DNA from: Pseudomonadota bacterium
GTDB taxonomy: Bacteria; Desulfobacterota; Desulfobulbia; Desulfobulbales; Desulfocapsaceae
Length of the DNA stretch: 64,000 bases
Direction: 5' to 3'
Assembly: GCA_018820855.1 (NCBI GenBank)
Contig: JAHJNL010000093.1
Span: 1 to 64,000 of the forward strand
The position numbers and the translations under genes were made by a program. The notes under the pieces are model-generated. The model searched no databases. It worked only from the letters and a program-made list of their open reading frames with translations, and was not told the origin of the DNA. Numbering within the stretch: position 1 is the first letter of the stretch; each line of letters starts with the position of its first letter. Below, piece by piece: positions 17,017 to 25,758 of the stretch.

Positions 17017-17757
17017 CTAAGAATTACTGACCAAAAGAAGAAATTCACGATTTCCCTTTGGTCCGAGGATAGGACTCGGTACGATCTTTTTGGCATGTAA
17101 GCCAATCTGTTGTACAAACTGGACAACGGAATCGATGGCCTGCTGGTGATGATCGGGGTTGCGAACGACACCTCCTTTAGGAATGAGTTGCCGTGGAAGT
17201 TCAAATTGCGGTTTGATCAGGCAGATGATGGAGACTGTATCAGAAAACAGGGGAATGAGGGGCGGGATCAATTTAGTGAGTGAGATAAATGCAGCGTCAA
17301 TAACCGCAAGCTCAATGGGCTCAGGAACTTGTTCCCGGCAGATCTCCCTGGCATTGAATCGTTCAATGACAACCACGCGTTCATCCTGGCGTAGCTTCCA
17401 GTCCAGTTGACCGTAGGCAACATCTACAGCATAGACCTTTTTGGCTCCATGTTGGAGAAGGCAGTCGGTAAACCCCCCGCTGGAAGCTCCTATATCAATA
17501 CAGACAAGTCCGGAAGGATCAAAAGAAAAAGCATCCAGGCCGCCTTCAAGCTTAAATCCCCCTCGTGAGACATACGGACATTTTTCCCGAATTTCCGGCT
17601 GAGTATCCTCTGGGAATTGACTTCCTGCCTTGTCAACCCGCTGACCTTTGACAAAGACTTCCCCGGCTCCGATAATACCTCGTGCCTGTTGCAGATCCCT
17701 GCTCAGTCCGTGACGGACGAGAAGCTCATCTAAACGTGTTTTTTTGTGACTGGCCAC
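17017..17757 (-). CDS. tlyA: TlyA-family rRNA 2'-O-methyltransferase
   Basis: This 246-residue protein has an N-terminal S4 RNA-binding domain (TRLDELLVRHGLSRDLQQAR, then VFVKGQRV) and an FtsJ-like methyltransferase domain with SAM motif CIDIGASSGGFTDCLLQHGA and the KLEGGLDAF entry. TlyA enzymes 2'-O-methylate 16S and 23S rRNA; older annotation as hemolysin is misleading. It is the last minus-strand gene before a long perfect hairpin at 17793-17824. Confidence 0.9.
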   Translation of the reverse strand: MASHKKTRLDELLVRHGLSRDLQQARGIIGAGEVFVKGQRVDKAGSQFPEDTQPEIREKCPYVSRGGFKLEGGLDAFSFDPSGLVCIDIGASSGGFTDCLLQHGAKKVYAVDVAYGQLDWKLRQDERVVVIERFNAREICREQVPEPIELAVIDAAFISLTKLIPPLIPLFSDTVSIICLIKPQFELPRQLIPKGGVVRNPDHHQQAIDSVVQFVQQIGLHAKKIVPSPILGPKGNREFLLLVSNS

Positions 17758-17792
17758 TATGTGTGCAACTGTCCGCTATGTATGAATTATGC

Positions 17793-17824
17793 CAGCAATC
17801 ACAGATGGGAGCCTGTGATTGCTG
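17793..17824. terminator. Strong hairpin between tol operon end and tlyA
   Basis: Arms CAGCAATCACAG (17793-17804) and CTGTGATTGCTG (17813-17824) form a perfect 12-bp stem with an 8-nt loop. It lies between cpoB (ends 17852) and tlyA (starts 17757), both on the minus strand. There is no T-tract, so it may be a processing or Rho-type barrier rather than a classical intrinsic terminator. Confidence 0.5.
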
Positions 17825-17851
17825 ACGTATATTCATTGCTGAAAGAGCTTA

Positions 17852-18877
17852 TCAAAGGGATGACATTCGTTTCCTGGCTATTTCAGCTTCGGGCGTGGAG
17901 CCGTAAGAGGCGGTTACCTTTTTGTAGATAATTTTGGCGGTCTCATTGTCAGACAGCTGCTCAAAGGCCTCTCCCTGTCTCAACAGGGCCTTGGCTGCCT
18001 GTGGATTTCCGGGGAAATTGGATATGATCTGCTGGTATTGAATAATAGCCTGGTCATATTCACCCTTTTTAAAGAGACATTCGCCCATCATATATCGGAC
18101 AGGAATTGTGGACTCTTTTGAGCCCTGTGTGTTTATATGTTTCTCAAAAAGACCATAAGCTTCATCGTATTGACCTTTGTTGTATTTCTGCTGTCCCTCA
18201 GAAAAATAATCGACACTGGCTGGTTGAGTGACAGCCGGTTTTACTGGAGCTGTCTGGGTGATATGGGTTTCAGGTTTGCTGGCTGCCTGGGGTGTTGAAA
18301 CTGCAGGTTTTGCAGAAGACGCACCAGAGTGGACTACTTTTTGCGATGTTGCACTGATATGACCTCTATCTACCTGCTTGCTTGCTGTCTGGGCGGCACT
18401 TGCCTCTCTTGCTTTGCGCATTGCAGCCTCTGCTGCCTGTGCAGCCGCTTTTGAACGTCTTTCCGCATCCTCAATTCGCGCCTGTCTGATAGCAGTCAAA
18501 GACTCTTCCTGTTGCTTGATTCTGTTGTCATGCTCAGCCAACCTGGTGTTGAGTTCCTGCTCCTGCTGTTCTTTCAGACTTGCCACAGCCAGCTGCAGCT
18601 CTTTGTTCTGCTCCTGAAGCATACGATTCAGATGACTGTTTTCCTCAAGCTGGCTTTTGAGTTGAAGGATGTCGGCCTGCAGTTGATCAATCAAGCCTGA
18701 AGAGCTTGCCTGGCGCTGCTGCATCTGTCCAACAGTAGTATCCTTCATGTCTTCGACTTTCTTATTCAGTGACCTGATATGGTAATTCAGGGCATTCACA
18801 TCCTCTTGGGTGGCGCAGTGAGTGAGAAAGGGCATGATGCCAATGAGTAAGAGTGAAGTAAGATATCGTTTTTTCAT
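17852..18877 (-). CDS. cpoB: Tol-Pal system protein CpoB/YbgF, lipoprotein form
   Basis: This 341-residue protein begins with a lipoprotein signal (IGIMPFLTHC, lipid-modified Cys at about 21). A coiled-coil segment over about 25-160 follows, then a Ser/Ala/Pro/Thr-rich linker (160-225) and about three TPR repeats (YFSEGQQKYNKGQYDEAYGL, GEYDQAIIQYQQIISNFPGN). The C-terminal TPR block is characteristic of YbgF/CpoB, which coordinates peptidoglycan synthesis with Tol-Pal constriction. E. coli CpoB is soluble, so the lipobox is a difference. It follows tolB by 136 bp. Confidence 0.85.
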   Translation of the reverse strand: MKKRYLTSLLLIGIMPFLTHCATQEDVNALNYHIRSLNKKVEDMKDTTVGQMQQRQASSSGLIDQLQADILQLKSQLEENSHLNRMLQEQNKELQLAVASLKEQQEQELNTRLAEHDNRIKQQEESLTAIRQARIEDAERRSKAAAQAAEAAMRKAREASAAQTASKQVDRGHISATSQKVVHSGASSAKPAVSTPQAASKPETHITQTAPVKPAVTQPASVDYFSEGQQKYNKGQYDEAYGLFEKHINTQGSKESTIPVRYMMGECLFKKGEYDQAIIQYQQIISNFPGNPQAAKALLRQGEAFEQLSDNETAKIIYKKVTASYGSTPEAEIARKRMSSL

Positions 18878-19013
18878 GGACTGCCTCTATGTGTATTTTT
18901 ATTAACTTATCAATAGTTCAGCTGATGTGAGACTTGTCTGAGTATTCTTTGCTGCCGTATGAGCATAGCGGGTCATAGAGTTGCACTATCAGGCGATTGC
19001 ATTCATATAAACA

Positions 19014-20309
19014 TTACTTGATGTCGGTCCAGCGAGGATAGGTCTGATTTCCCGGGAAATTAAAGAGTTGCCGCTGGTAGCTGCCATTTCTGAGGATTGC
19101 ATAGACCTTCTGATCCTGTCCGTTGCGAAGGGAAAAGAGGATCTGTTTTCCATCTGGTGACCAGGATGGAGATTCATGCTGCCCAGGTCCGTTGGTGACC
19201 TGGGTTGGAGTGGCTCCAGGATTGGGGGAAATGGTGAATATCTGGTAAAGCCCCTCAACAAGACTGGAATAGACAATTAAGTCTCCCTTAGGAGACCAGC
19301 AGGGCTCAGCGTTTTCAGTTCCTTTGAAGGTGAGACGCTGCGCCTTACCGCTATCGACTTCCATGATATAGACCTGAGGACGACCGCTTCTGTCTGAGAC
19401 GAAAGCCAGTCTCTTTTCATCTGGTGACCAGGTGGGAGAGACATTGATTCCGGACCGGCGAGTAAGTTGTTTCAGGATTTTTCCTTTTCGGTCCATGAGA
19501 AAGAGATCGGGATTGCCATCGTTACTCAGGGTAAGAACCATTTTGTTTCCGTCAGAAGACCAGGCTGGCGCAAGATTCATTCCTTTTCTTCGGGACAGAG
19601 GGCGAGTGGTTTTGCTCTGCTGCAGGTCAGTGATGTACAGATTCTGGTTTCCGGCATGATAGGAGCTATACGTGAGGTACCTGCCACCGGGGATGAAACG
19701 AGGGGAAACCGTGAGGTTTTTATGGCGTGTAACCTGCCGTTCCTCTCTTCCGAGGATATCTGTAAGATAGACCTCTTTATGGCCACTGCGATCAGAGACA
19801 AAGGCAATTTTGGAGGTCGCAATTCCGGGTTGTCCTGTAAGCTCCATTATGACTGCATCACAAAACTTGAACAGCATATCCAGTTGTTGTTCCCTGGTTC
19901 CATTATATCGTTTGCCCATGAGCATATCACCGCCTGCGACATCTTGGAGGCGGAGTTCAAGCTGCATTCCTTTGCCGGAGAGACTGTAGCTGCCGAGCAT
20001 AACGAAATCGGCACCAAGTGATTTCCAGTCGGCATCCTGTCGCTTGCCATATTTTTCCTCATCAATGAGGGTGAAGATACCGTGAAAAATGAGGGTGTCG
20101 GAAAGTGTTTTTGCCAGTTCACGGCCAAATGGCTGCAACTGTGCCGGTTGTTCTTTGTTGATAAACCAGGGAACTGCGATGTTGATCTTGCGCGCTTCGG
20201 CTGAAGTGATATCAAGATAAACTATCTCCTGTGCTGCCTGGAGTGAGAGAGGAAGCAGGACAAAAAGGAGAAAAAGGGAAAAGGAGAAACGTATTTTCAA
20301 GGATTGCAT
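19014..20309 (-). CDS. tolB: Tol-Pal system beta-propeller protein TolB
   Basis: This 431-residue periplasmic protein has a signal peptide (FSLFLLFVLLPLSLQAAQE), an N-terminal alpha/beta domain (INIAVPWF), and a six-bladed propeller visible as repeated SPxWSPDGK-type motifs (APAWSSDGNKM, SPTWSPDEKRLAFVSDRSG, EPCWSPKGDLIVYSS, SPSWSPDGKQILFS). TolB normally binds Pal and the TolA complex. A 237-bp gap separates it from tolA, possibly with an internal promoter. The expected pal gene does not follow. Confidence 0.93.
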   Translation of the reverse strand: MQSLKIRFSFSLFLLFVLLPLSLQAAQEIVYLDITSAEARKINIAVPWFINKEQPAQLQPFGRELAKTLSDTLIFHGIFTLIDEEKYGKRQDADWKSLGADFVMLGSYSLSGKGMQLELRLQDVAGGDMLMGKRYNGTREQQLDMLFKFCDAVIMELTGQPGIATSKIAFVSDRSGHKEVYLTDILGREERQVTRHKNLTVSPRFIPGGRYLTYSSYHAGNQNLYITDLQQSKTTRPLSRRKGMNLAPAWSSDGNKMVLTLSNDGNPDLFLMDRKGKILKQLTRRSGINVSPTWSPDEKRLAFVSDRSGRPQVYIMEVDSGKAQRLTFKGTENAEPCWSPKGDLIVYSSLVEGLYQIFTISPNPGATPTQVTNGPGQHESPSWSPDGKQILFSLRNGQDQKVYAILRNGSYQRQLFNFPGNQTYPRWTDIK

Positions 20310-20546
20310 TTTAGTGCCTTTAAAGTGATTTTCTTGCTTATGATAACCAAAAATTTAACAATTCCCAAAGCTGATCTTTGTTGATAAGGCATTCGTAGCT
20401 CGCAGTGACTGCTGAACAGAGTCCTTCAGAGCTGATCGCTGTATGGAAAAGCAAAACTATAATTTGTTAATTATAAAAGGTTCCTGAGAGCAGTCAACCT
20501 TTTTAGCTTAAATCGGTAAGGTCGTTTGAAAGGAATTTTTCCTCTG

Positions 20547-21476
20547 CTAGATGATTCCGCCGGGTTTAAAGTTAAAGCCAAGGGTGTATTGCTGCTTTTT
20601 CAGTGCCCCAGGAATTGGTGGCAGTGGGTTGGCATCTTGAATGGTCTTGCTGACAAACTGGTCAAACACTCTGTCGCCTGATCTTTTCTCGAAACTGTGG
20701 CTGATAATCTGGCCATTTTGGGAAATGACAATTACTACAACAGCGAGAAGATCAGGGTCCCAGGGTTTGATATCAGGTAAGGCCCAGAATCTATGGAGAT
20801 GAGCTTTAATATTTGCGTGATACTGGTCAGCAAGTGCATTTGATGTGCCTCTTGATGGCTCTGAAGATGATTGTTGCCCGGTTTTTGCGGAAGAAGCAAC
20901 TGCATCGGTCTGGAGCATATGTTTCAGAGCATTGACTGCCTCGCTGGCAGCAGCCTTTGCCTCGGCAGCGGCCACGGCCCGTTGCCGCCTGGCCTCTGCG
21001 AGAAGTTCCTGTCGTCTGGCCTCCAATGCCTGCTGCTCCTGCTTTTGTTCAAGCTCTTTTTGTCTTCTGGTCTCCTGGGCCTGGAGATCAGGAGCATTCT
21101 TGTTCTTGATCTTTCTTTTCAAAGGTTTGATGGAAATGGCCTGCACCTGTTCCGGCTGCACTGTTTCGGCAATCGGTGGCGCAATGGGAGCGGTTTTCTT
21201 TGCGGCCACCTCCTTCAGTTGTTGGATTTTGGCAGCAGGTGGTTCCGGTGGTGCGGGAGTGGCTGCAGCAGGAGGAGAGGACAGTTCTGCAGGAGACTCA
21301 GTGATGGAGATCAAATCGACCGTATATGATTCAGGGATTATAGTATTTTTCTGCAGGTATTTCGGCAGGAGAATAGCTGACGAGAGAAGAAGAAGGTGGA
21401 GGAGAACTGCCAGATTAAAAGGCAGTTTCCAGCCTGTAGATGGTATAGCTGTCATGCGGTATTCTTTATAAACCAT
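20547..21476 (-). CDS. tolA: TolA-like periplasm-spanning protein with TonB C-terminus
   Basis: This 309-residue protein has one N-terminal transmembrane helix (LPFNLAVLLHLLLLSSAILL), a Pro/Ala-rich stretch, a long charged helix (about 115-185, runs of E, Q, R, A) and a TonB/TolA C-terminal domain (YHANIKAHLHRFWALPDIKP, later FKPGGII). This is TolA architecture: an inner-membrane anchor that transmits proton-motive energy from TolQR to the outer membrane. It starts 1 bp after the tolR stop; a second ATG seven codons in is possible. Confidence 0.84.
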   Translation of the reverse strand: MVYKEYRMTAIPSTGWKLPFNLAVLLHLLLLSSAILLPKYLQKNTIIPESYTVDLISITESPAELSSPPAAATPAPPEPPAAKIQQLKEVAAKKTAPIAPPIAETVQPEQVQAISIKPLKRKIKNKNAPDLQAQETRRQKELEQKQEQQALEARRQELLAEARRQRAVAAAEAKAAASEAVNALKHMLQTDAVASSAKTGQQSSSEPSRGTSNALADQYHANIKAHLHRFWALPDIKPWDPDLLAVVVIVISQNGQIISHSFEKRSGDRVFDQFVSKTIQDANPLPPIPGALKKQQYTLGFNFKPGGII

Positions 21477-21477
21477 A

Positions 21478-21897
21478 TCAGCGAGTTTCTTCTTTTTGTT
21501 GGGTAATCATTCCCAGTTTGTCAAAACCGGCAGCCTTAATTTCAGCCATAATGGAAACCACCAGGCCGTAAGGTACCTGCTTGTCCGCCTTGAGAAAGAT
21601 CGACTGCTCTTTGTTTTTGATAAATTCCTTTTCCAGCTCCTGGTGCAACAGGGCCTTAATGACTTCCAGCTTGCCGATTGTGATTTTTCCTTCTTTATCC
21701 AGTGTAATCACAATTGGTTCATCTTCTTGCACAAGGGAACGGGCAGTGGTCTGCGGCAGATCCACCTCTAGGCCCTGGGTCATCATCGGGGCTGTGACCA
21801 TGAAGATGATGAGCAGAACCAGCATTACATCCACCATCGGAGTGACATTGATCTCTGATACCAGGCCACGACGGTCTTTTCCTGAACTGAATCCCAT
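21478..21897 (-). CDS. tolR: TolR (ExbD-family) proton-channel subunit
   Basis: This 139-residue protein has a short cytoplasmic N-terminus, one transmembrane helix with the conserved Asp of the ExbD/TolR proton pathway (EINVTPMVDVMLVLLIIFMV, Asp about 23), and a periplasmic domain ending LGMITQQKEETR. It works with TolQ to energise TolA. It lies 40 bp after tolQ. Confidence 0.93.
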   Translation of the reverse strand: MGFSSGKDRRGLVSEINVTPMVDVMLVLLIIFMVTAPMMTQGLEVDLPQTTARSLVQEDEPIVITLDKEGKITIGKLEVIKALLHQELEKEFIKNKEQSIFLKADKQVPYGLVVSIMAEIKAAGFDKLGMITQQKEETR

Positions 21898-21937
21898 TTT
21901 AATTAGCCATCTGAAATTTGAAGTTTTAACAACATGC

Positions 21938-22639
21938 TCATACCTTGCTCAGCATGTCTCTTTCCACGAGGTTGAGAAAATCAGTGGAAAAATTTTCCAT
22001 TTCATTTTCAATCTCGGTCAGTTTGTTGGAAAAAAAGTTGTAGGCGATAACAGCAGGAATAGCAACAGCCAGACCTGCAGCAGTTGCAACGAGGGCCTCG
22101 GAGATACCGGGAGCAACGACGGCCAGGGATGCTGAACCACGCATGCCGATATCATGGAATGAAGCCATGATCCCCCAGACTGTCCCGAAAAGGCCGATGA
22201 AAGGAGCAGCTGAACCAGTGGTTGCCAGAAAGGGAAGGGATTTGCCCAGTGCATTGATTTCCTGGGATTCGGCCCGGCGGATGGCCCGTTTGAGATTGTC
22301 CATGGTGGCCAGCTGCATCTCCAGCGTTTCAGTGCCGATTTTTCCTTCCTTACGATTGCGACTTTTGTTGATTTTCTGTAGTTCTGTAAAGCCTGAGGTG
22401 AAAATTGCAGCCTCCGGACTTAGCGGGTAGTGCTCAGCCGAAGCAGCGGCATCGCTCAGGGTTTTGGATGACCAGAAGGCATCGAGAAATTCGTTGGTTT
22501 CCCGTCCTGCCTTTTTAAAGAGTCTTATCTTCATGAAGACGATAGACCAGGAGGCAAGGGAAAAAATCAGGAGGGTGAGCATAACCATCTGTCCCATGGG
22601 ACCGGCATGCATGATCATACTGGAAATTGAGAGTTGCAC
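21938..22639 (-). CDS. tolQ: TolQ (ExbB/MotA-family) proton-channel subunit
   Basis: This 233-residue protein has three transmembrane helices: near the N-terminus (MVMLTLLIFSLASWSIVFMK), at about 140-160 (FLATTGSAAPFIGLFGTVWG) and about 180-200 (ISEALVATAAGLAVAIPAVI). The TGSAAPFIGLFGTVWGI and EALVATAAGLAVAIPAV blocks are the family signatures. As first gene of tolQRAB-cpoB it sets the start of the operon, with 311 bp of untranslated sequence upstream. Confidence 0.93.
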   Translation of the reverse strand: MQLSISSMIMHAGPMGQMVMLTLLIFSLASWSIVFMKIRLFKKAGRETNEFLDAFWSSKTLSDAAASAEHYPLSPEAAIFTSGFTELQKINKSRNRKEGKIGTETLEMQLATMDNLKRAIRRAESQEINALGKSLPFLATTGSAAPFIGLFGTVWGIMASFHDIGMRGSASLAVVAPGISEALVATAAGLAVAIPAVIAYNFFSNKLTEIENEMENFSTDFLNLVERDMLSKV

Positions 22640-22950
22640 TGTCTTTATTGCCTCGTAAAGGTTGTTCTATTCTTCCAAGTTGGACGAACTCTGATTGTTT
22701 TGTTCTTACTGTAACTGTTCAAATGAATAGACTGATGGCAAAGAAGAAGGTTACATAATATAAAAGATGCTTCTTGATCTGTCCTGATAAAAACCAGCAA
22801 ATATTTCACCTGGACGTGTTCTCTTTTTCTTAAGCCTTCAGCCTGTTGCGTCTTAGCCTCTTCGCTCAATACCTTAATGATTACTTCTTACCTTGTATAT
22901 ATTGCTTTTTGAAAAAAATCAATCTCCAGTCAGGATGCAAAAAAAAGTCC
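22640..22950. other. Intergenic region upstream of tolQ
   Basis: This 311-bp stretch separates the lipid-type operon from tolQ. It is AT-rich and should contain the tol promoter, but I see no convincing -35/-10 pair, riboswitch or strong terminator. An open frame at 22645-22869 on the minus strand has no ribosome binding site and no recognisable motif, and is treated as spurious. Confidence 0.4.
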
Positions 22951-23121
22951 CTATCTTCCTGAAGTTATTCGTCGTAGCCCATTTACAACAGGTTCCATTC
23001 CGCATGCCCTGCAGATCGCTGCAGCATTCTGTCGACGTACAGGCAGGTGACCATTCTGCTCGTCACAGGATATGCAGGTGAAAAGAGGTTCAAGTTCTTC
23101 TTGTTCGCTTGCATGTATCAT
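22951..23121 (-). CDS. 56-residue zinc-ribbon-like protein, last gene of the lipid-type operon
   Basis: The ATG (23119-23121) overlaps the stop of the dehydratase gene as ATGA. The product MIHASEQEELEPLFTCISCD continues to a second pair, ICRACGME, giving two CxxC pairs (Cys16/19 and Cys37/40) separated by 17 residues. That is the shape of a zinc ribbon or rubredoxin-like metal site. Coupling to the operon supports reality; function is unknown. It could be a metal-binding accessory protein or electron carrier for the oxidoreductases. Confidence 0.62.
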   Translation of the reverse strand: MIHASEQEELEPLFTCISCDEQNGHLPVRRQNAAAICRACGMEPVVNGLRRITSGR

Positions 23122-23558
23122 TGCAGTTCTGTAAGGGTACATGAAAATTCCACATTGACGGCCACCTTTCCTTGCACGCGCAGCGTTCCTTTCATAAACC
23201 AGGCGCCGCCAAGGCTTTCAATGATCCTGACTTCCATACGAATCGTGTCTCCCGGTCCCACAGGCCGTTTGAACCTGGCACCTTTTATGCGGGTCAAGAC
23301 AGGTACTCCTGACCGGGTATCTTTTGTCTCTTTGAGAATAAGGGCGATGAGAAGAGCTCCGGTCTGGAAGAGGGCCTCGCAGAGCAGGACCCCAGGCAAA
23401 ATGGGATGCTCGGGGTAATGCCCCTGAAAGATGTCGAGTTCTTCCGGAATGAGTTTTTCTGTCACCAGTGATGTGGAGTCATACTCAAGCAAGGTGTCGA
23501 CCCAGAGAAAGGGGGGACGGTGAGGAATAAGATCGGTGACTTTAATATCCTGAATCAC
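23118..23558 (-). CDS. FabZ-like 3-hydroxyacyl-ACP dehydratase (hotdog fold)
   Basis: This 146-residue protein has the FabZ signature IPHRPPFLWVD at residues 11-21 and QGHYPEHPILPGVLLCEALF. Its catalytic His47 and Glu61 are 14 residues apart, as in FabZ. It should dehydrate beta-hydroxyacyl-ACP to the enoyl form in an ACP-bound pathway. The gene lies 3 bp after the ketoreductase gene in a tight operon with its own ACP and ketosynthase, so it is a dedicated copy rather than the housekeeping fabZ. Confidence 0.87.
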   Translation of the reverse strand: MIQDIKVTDLIPHRPPFLWVDTLLEYDSTSLVTEKLIPEELDIFQGHYPEHPILPGVLLCEALFQTGALLIALILKETKDTRSGVPVLTRIKGARFKRPVGPGDTIRMEVRIIESLGGAWFMKGTLRVQGKVAVNVEFSCTLTELQ

Positions 23559-23561
23559 AGA

Positions 23562-24302
23562 TCAGAGCCCTCCGTTAATATCGAGCACTGAGCCGGTGAT
23601 GTATGAGGCGTTTTTTGAAGCAAGGAAAAGCACTGCTGCGGCTACTTCTTCAATTTTGCCAAATCGACGCATCGGCACCATTTTTTTATAGTCCTTGATC
23701 TGCTCCTCAGAAAGGTCATCCAGCAGATCAGTATCGATGAAGCCGGGAGAGACGCAGTTGACGGTGATTTTCTTTCTGGCAGTCTCCTTGCAAAGACTTC
23801 TGGTGAGTCCTATTTGACCGGCCTTGGAAGCACCATAGTTGGTCTGGCCGCCGAAGCCCATGCTGGCAACAGGAGATGTGATATTGATGATACGGCCGTA
23901 CTTTTGTTTGAGCATCAACAAAACTGCCTTTTGGGACATGGTAAAGGTGCCGGTCAGGTTGATATCGATAACCTGTTGCCAACTCTCTATATCCATCAGC
24001 GCCAGGAGCTTATCACGGCGGATACCGGCATTGTTTACCAGGATATCGATGGTATCAAATTCTTCTTCGACCCGGTTAAAAAAGGTTTCTACCTGAGAAA
24101 CCTTGGAAACATCGCATTGATGAAGCTGCAGACGGTCACCAAATCCAATGCATTCTTCTTGGAATTTCTCAGCAGCTTCCCTGTTGCCGCCATAAACACC
24201 GATAACTGTAGCACCTTGCTGGAGAAAGGCGAGGCTGATTCCTTTGCCTATGCCTCGGCTGGCTCCGCTGATCACTACTTTTTGTCCTGTGAAATCCTGC
24301 AT
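23562..24302 (-). CDS. FabG-like 3-oxoacyl-ACP reductase
   Basis: This 246-residue classical short-chain dehydrogenase has the TGxxxGIG cofactor loop (SGASRGIGKGISLAF), NNAG (VNNAGIRRDKL), and the catalytic Ser/Tyr/Lys set with NYGASKAGQIG. Length and C-terminal YITGSVLDINGGL fit FabG. It should reduce 3-oxoacyl-ACP with NADPH. Gaps are 6 bp to the oxidoreductase upstream and 3 bp to the dehydratase downstream. Confidence 0.9.
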   Translation of the reverse strand: MQDFTGQKVVISGASRGIGKGISLAFLQQGATVIGVYGGNREAAEKFQEECIGFGDRLQLHQCDVSKVSQVETFFNRVEEEFDTIDILVNNAGIRRDKLLALMDIESWQQVIDINLTGTFTMSQKAVLLMLKQKYGRIINITSPVASMGFGGQTNYGASKAGQIGLTRSLCKETARKKITVNCVSPGFIDTDLLDDLSEEQIKDYKKMVPMRRFGKIEEVAAAVLFLASKNASYITGSVLDINGGL

Positions 24303-24308
24303 GCTTGT

Positions 24309-25718
24309 TTAATCCCTGCTGCGCATGAATGCGTCTACATCGTTGGAGGCAATGACACCGTAATTAATAGCTCCCAGCCATCCCGACATGATAATCCCCA
24401 CTGAGCCCACATGAAAGAGGCCGTCTACCTCCTTGAATATGGAGCGAGAGACGTCAAGTCCTTCGAATTTGGTGCCAAAAGAGGTGCCTTTGGTGTGAAG
24501 AGTGTAGCGGTTAAAGGTGCTGGGAGTGGCGGCCTCTATCCAATCAATCTTCTCTTTGACCCCTGGGAGATAGCGCTCCAGGTCAACAAGGGTACGATCT
24601 ATAAGGGCTTTTTTTTCTGTTTGGTACTGCTCTCTGCTAAATTTTTCCCAATCTTTAAAGTTGGCGTTCATGGAGGCTACTATGGTATAGCGATTATGCC
24701 CTGGCCGGGTCTTCGGATAGTAGACAGAGAAGGTCTTGGAACGGGTATGCAGGTCGCAGAGTTCAGCGGAGTCAAATTCGGGCGCAGTGGAGGTGAAGAG
24801 CAGGTCGCCGATATCAGCAAAGGATTCCTCCTTTTTGATGCCCATGTAGACCTGGCAGGATGAGTTGTTCACCCGTATCTTATCAGCTTTTTCCATGAAG
24901 GAATCGGAAAAAGCATCTTTTCCCGCCAGATTGTAGATTGTATTGGTGATGCCTGAATTAGAGACAACACTGGGGGCGGAGATCATTTTTCCTCTGCATT
25001 CAACACCTCGCACCTGACCCTTATCAACGACGATACGGTCGACCTTGCAGTTTGTGCAGATGGTCACCCCGTTTTTTTCAAGTTCGGCTGCCATCATTCC
25101 AATCAGCTTGTCAGTCCCCCCTTCAAAGGTGAAAACCCCTTTGTTCATGAAATTGGAAAAGACGATACCATAGGTGATTGCAGGGTCATCAAGGGTGGAG
25201 CCGTTGGCATAGCTGATGGGTTCCATGAGCAGACGGTGGACATCACTGCGGCCAGGAAAATATTCATCAAAGAGTTCCCTGGTGGTCATGGTTTGATCGT
25301 CATAGAAATTCATCCCGGCCACTCTTGTAAAAAAGGCATCTATGGTTGATTGCGGGATTTTAAAGTGGGAAATGAGCTTGTCTGTAAAGTCTATACGGTC
25401 AAAGGTGGTTTTCAGATGAAACTGCGGGTTATCAAAAATGATATTTTTCAGCTGAACGATGGAGTTCATGATCTCACGGTTCCAGTATTTCTTACAGGTT
25501 TTTACCATACCGTAAGGAAAACCGTGCAGGGAGACATCAAAAATATGACCCTTTCGTTTGAACCATGTGGCCAGTCCGCCCAGTTGACTGTGGAACTCCA
25601 GGAGGAGAACCTTGTAGCCACAGTAAGCGAGCCGATTGGCAGAGGTCAGTCCGCCAAGCCCTGAACCTATAACGATTACATCATATTTGTCGGCGGCTTG
25701 TGAAAATGGAACTGGCAT
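24309..25718 (-). CDS. CrtI-like FAD-dependent oxidoreductase (phytoene desaturase family) A
   Basis: From the ATG at 25716-25718 this 469-residue protein opens with a Rossmann FAD motif (YDVIVIGSGLGGLTSANRLA) and the CrtI-type continuation GYKVLLLEFHSQLGGLATWF. The C-terminal HVGSVGIIMSGWLGAINYG is the FAD-contact motif of this family. Relatives desaturate or saturate isoprenoids or other long acyl chains. An in-frame ATG 28 codons upstream would overlap the next gene; the internal start leaves a 40-bp gap. Neighbouring ACP and FAS genes argue for an acyl-ACP substrate rather than a carotenoid. Confidence 0.83.
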   Translation of the reverse strand: MPVPFSQAADKYDVIVIGSGLGGLTSANRLAYCGYKVLLLEFHSQLGGLATWFKRKGHIFDVSLHGFPYGMVKTCKKYWNREIMNSIVQLKNIIFDNPQFHLKTTFDRIDFTDKLISHFKIPQSTIDAFFTRVAGMNFYDDQTMTTRELFDEYFPGRSDVHRLLMEPISYANGSTLDDPAITYGIVFSNFMNKGVFTFEGGTDKLIGMMAAELEKNGVTICTNCKVDRIVVDKGQVRGVECRGKMISAPSVVSNSGITNTIYNLAGKDAFSDSFMEKADKIRVNNSSCQVYMGIKKEESFADIGDLLFTSTAPEFDSAELCDLHTRSKTFSVYYPKTRPGHNRYTIVASMNANFKDWEKFSREQYQTEKKALIDRTLVDLERYLPGVKEKIDWIEAATPSTFNRYTLHTKGTSFGTKFEGLDVSRSIFKEVDGLFHVGSVGIIMSGWLGAINYGVIASNDVDAFMRSRD

Positions 25719-25758
25719 AATGATAATTTCTGGTGATAATGGGAGTATAAAGTCTGGC

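Noticed and set aside
20845..21471. Cys/Ala-rich frame opposite tolA
   Set aside because: It is antisense to tolA; the odd composition mirrors the repetitive Gln/Glu/Ala codons of TolA.
22645..22869. 74-codon frame just upstream of tolQ
   Set aside because: No Shine-Dalgarno, no motif, and it lies in an AT-rich promoter region.
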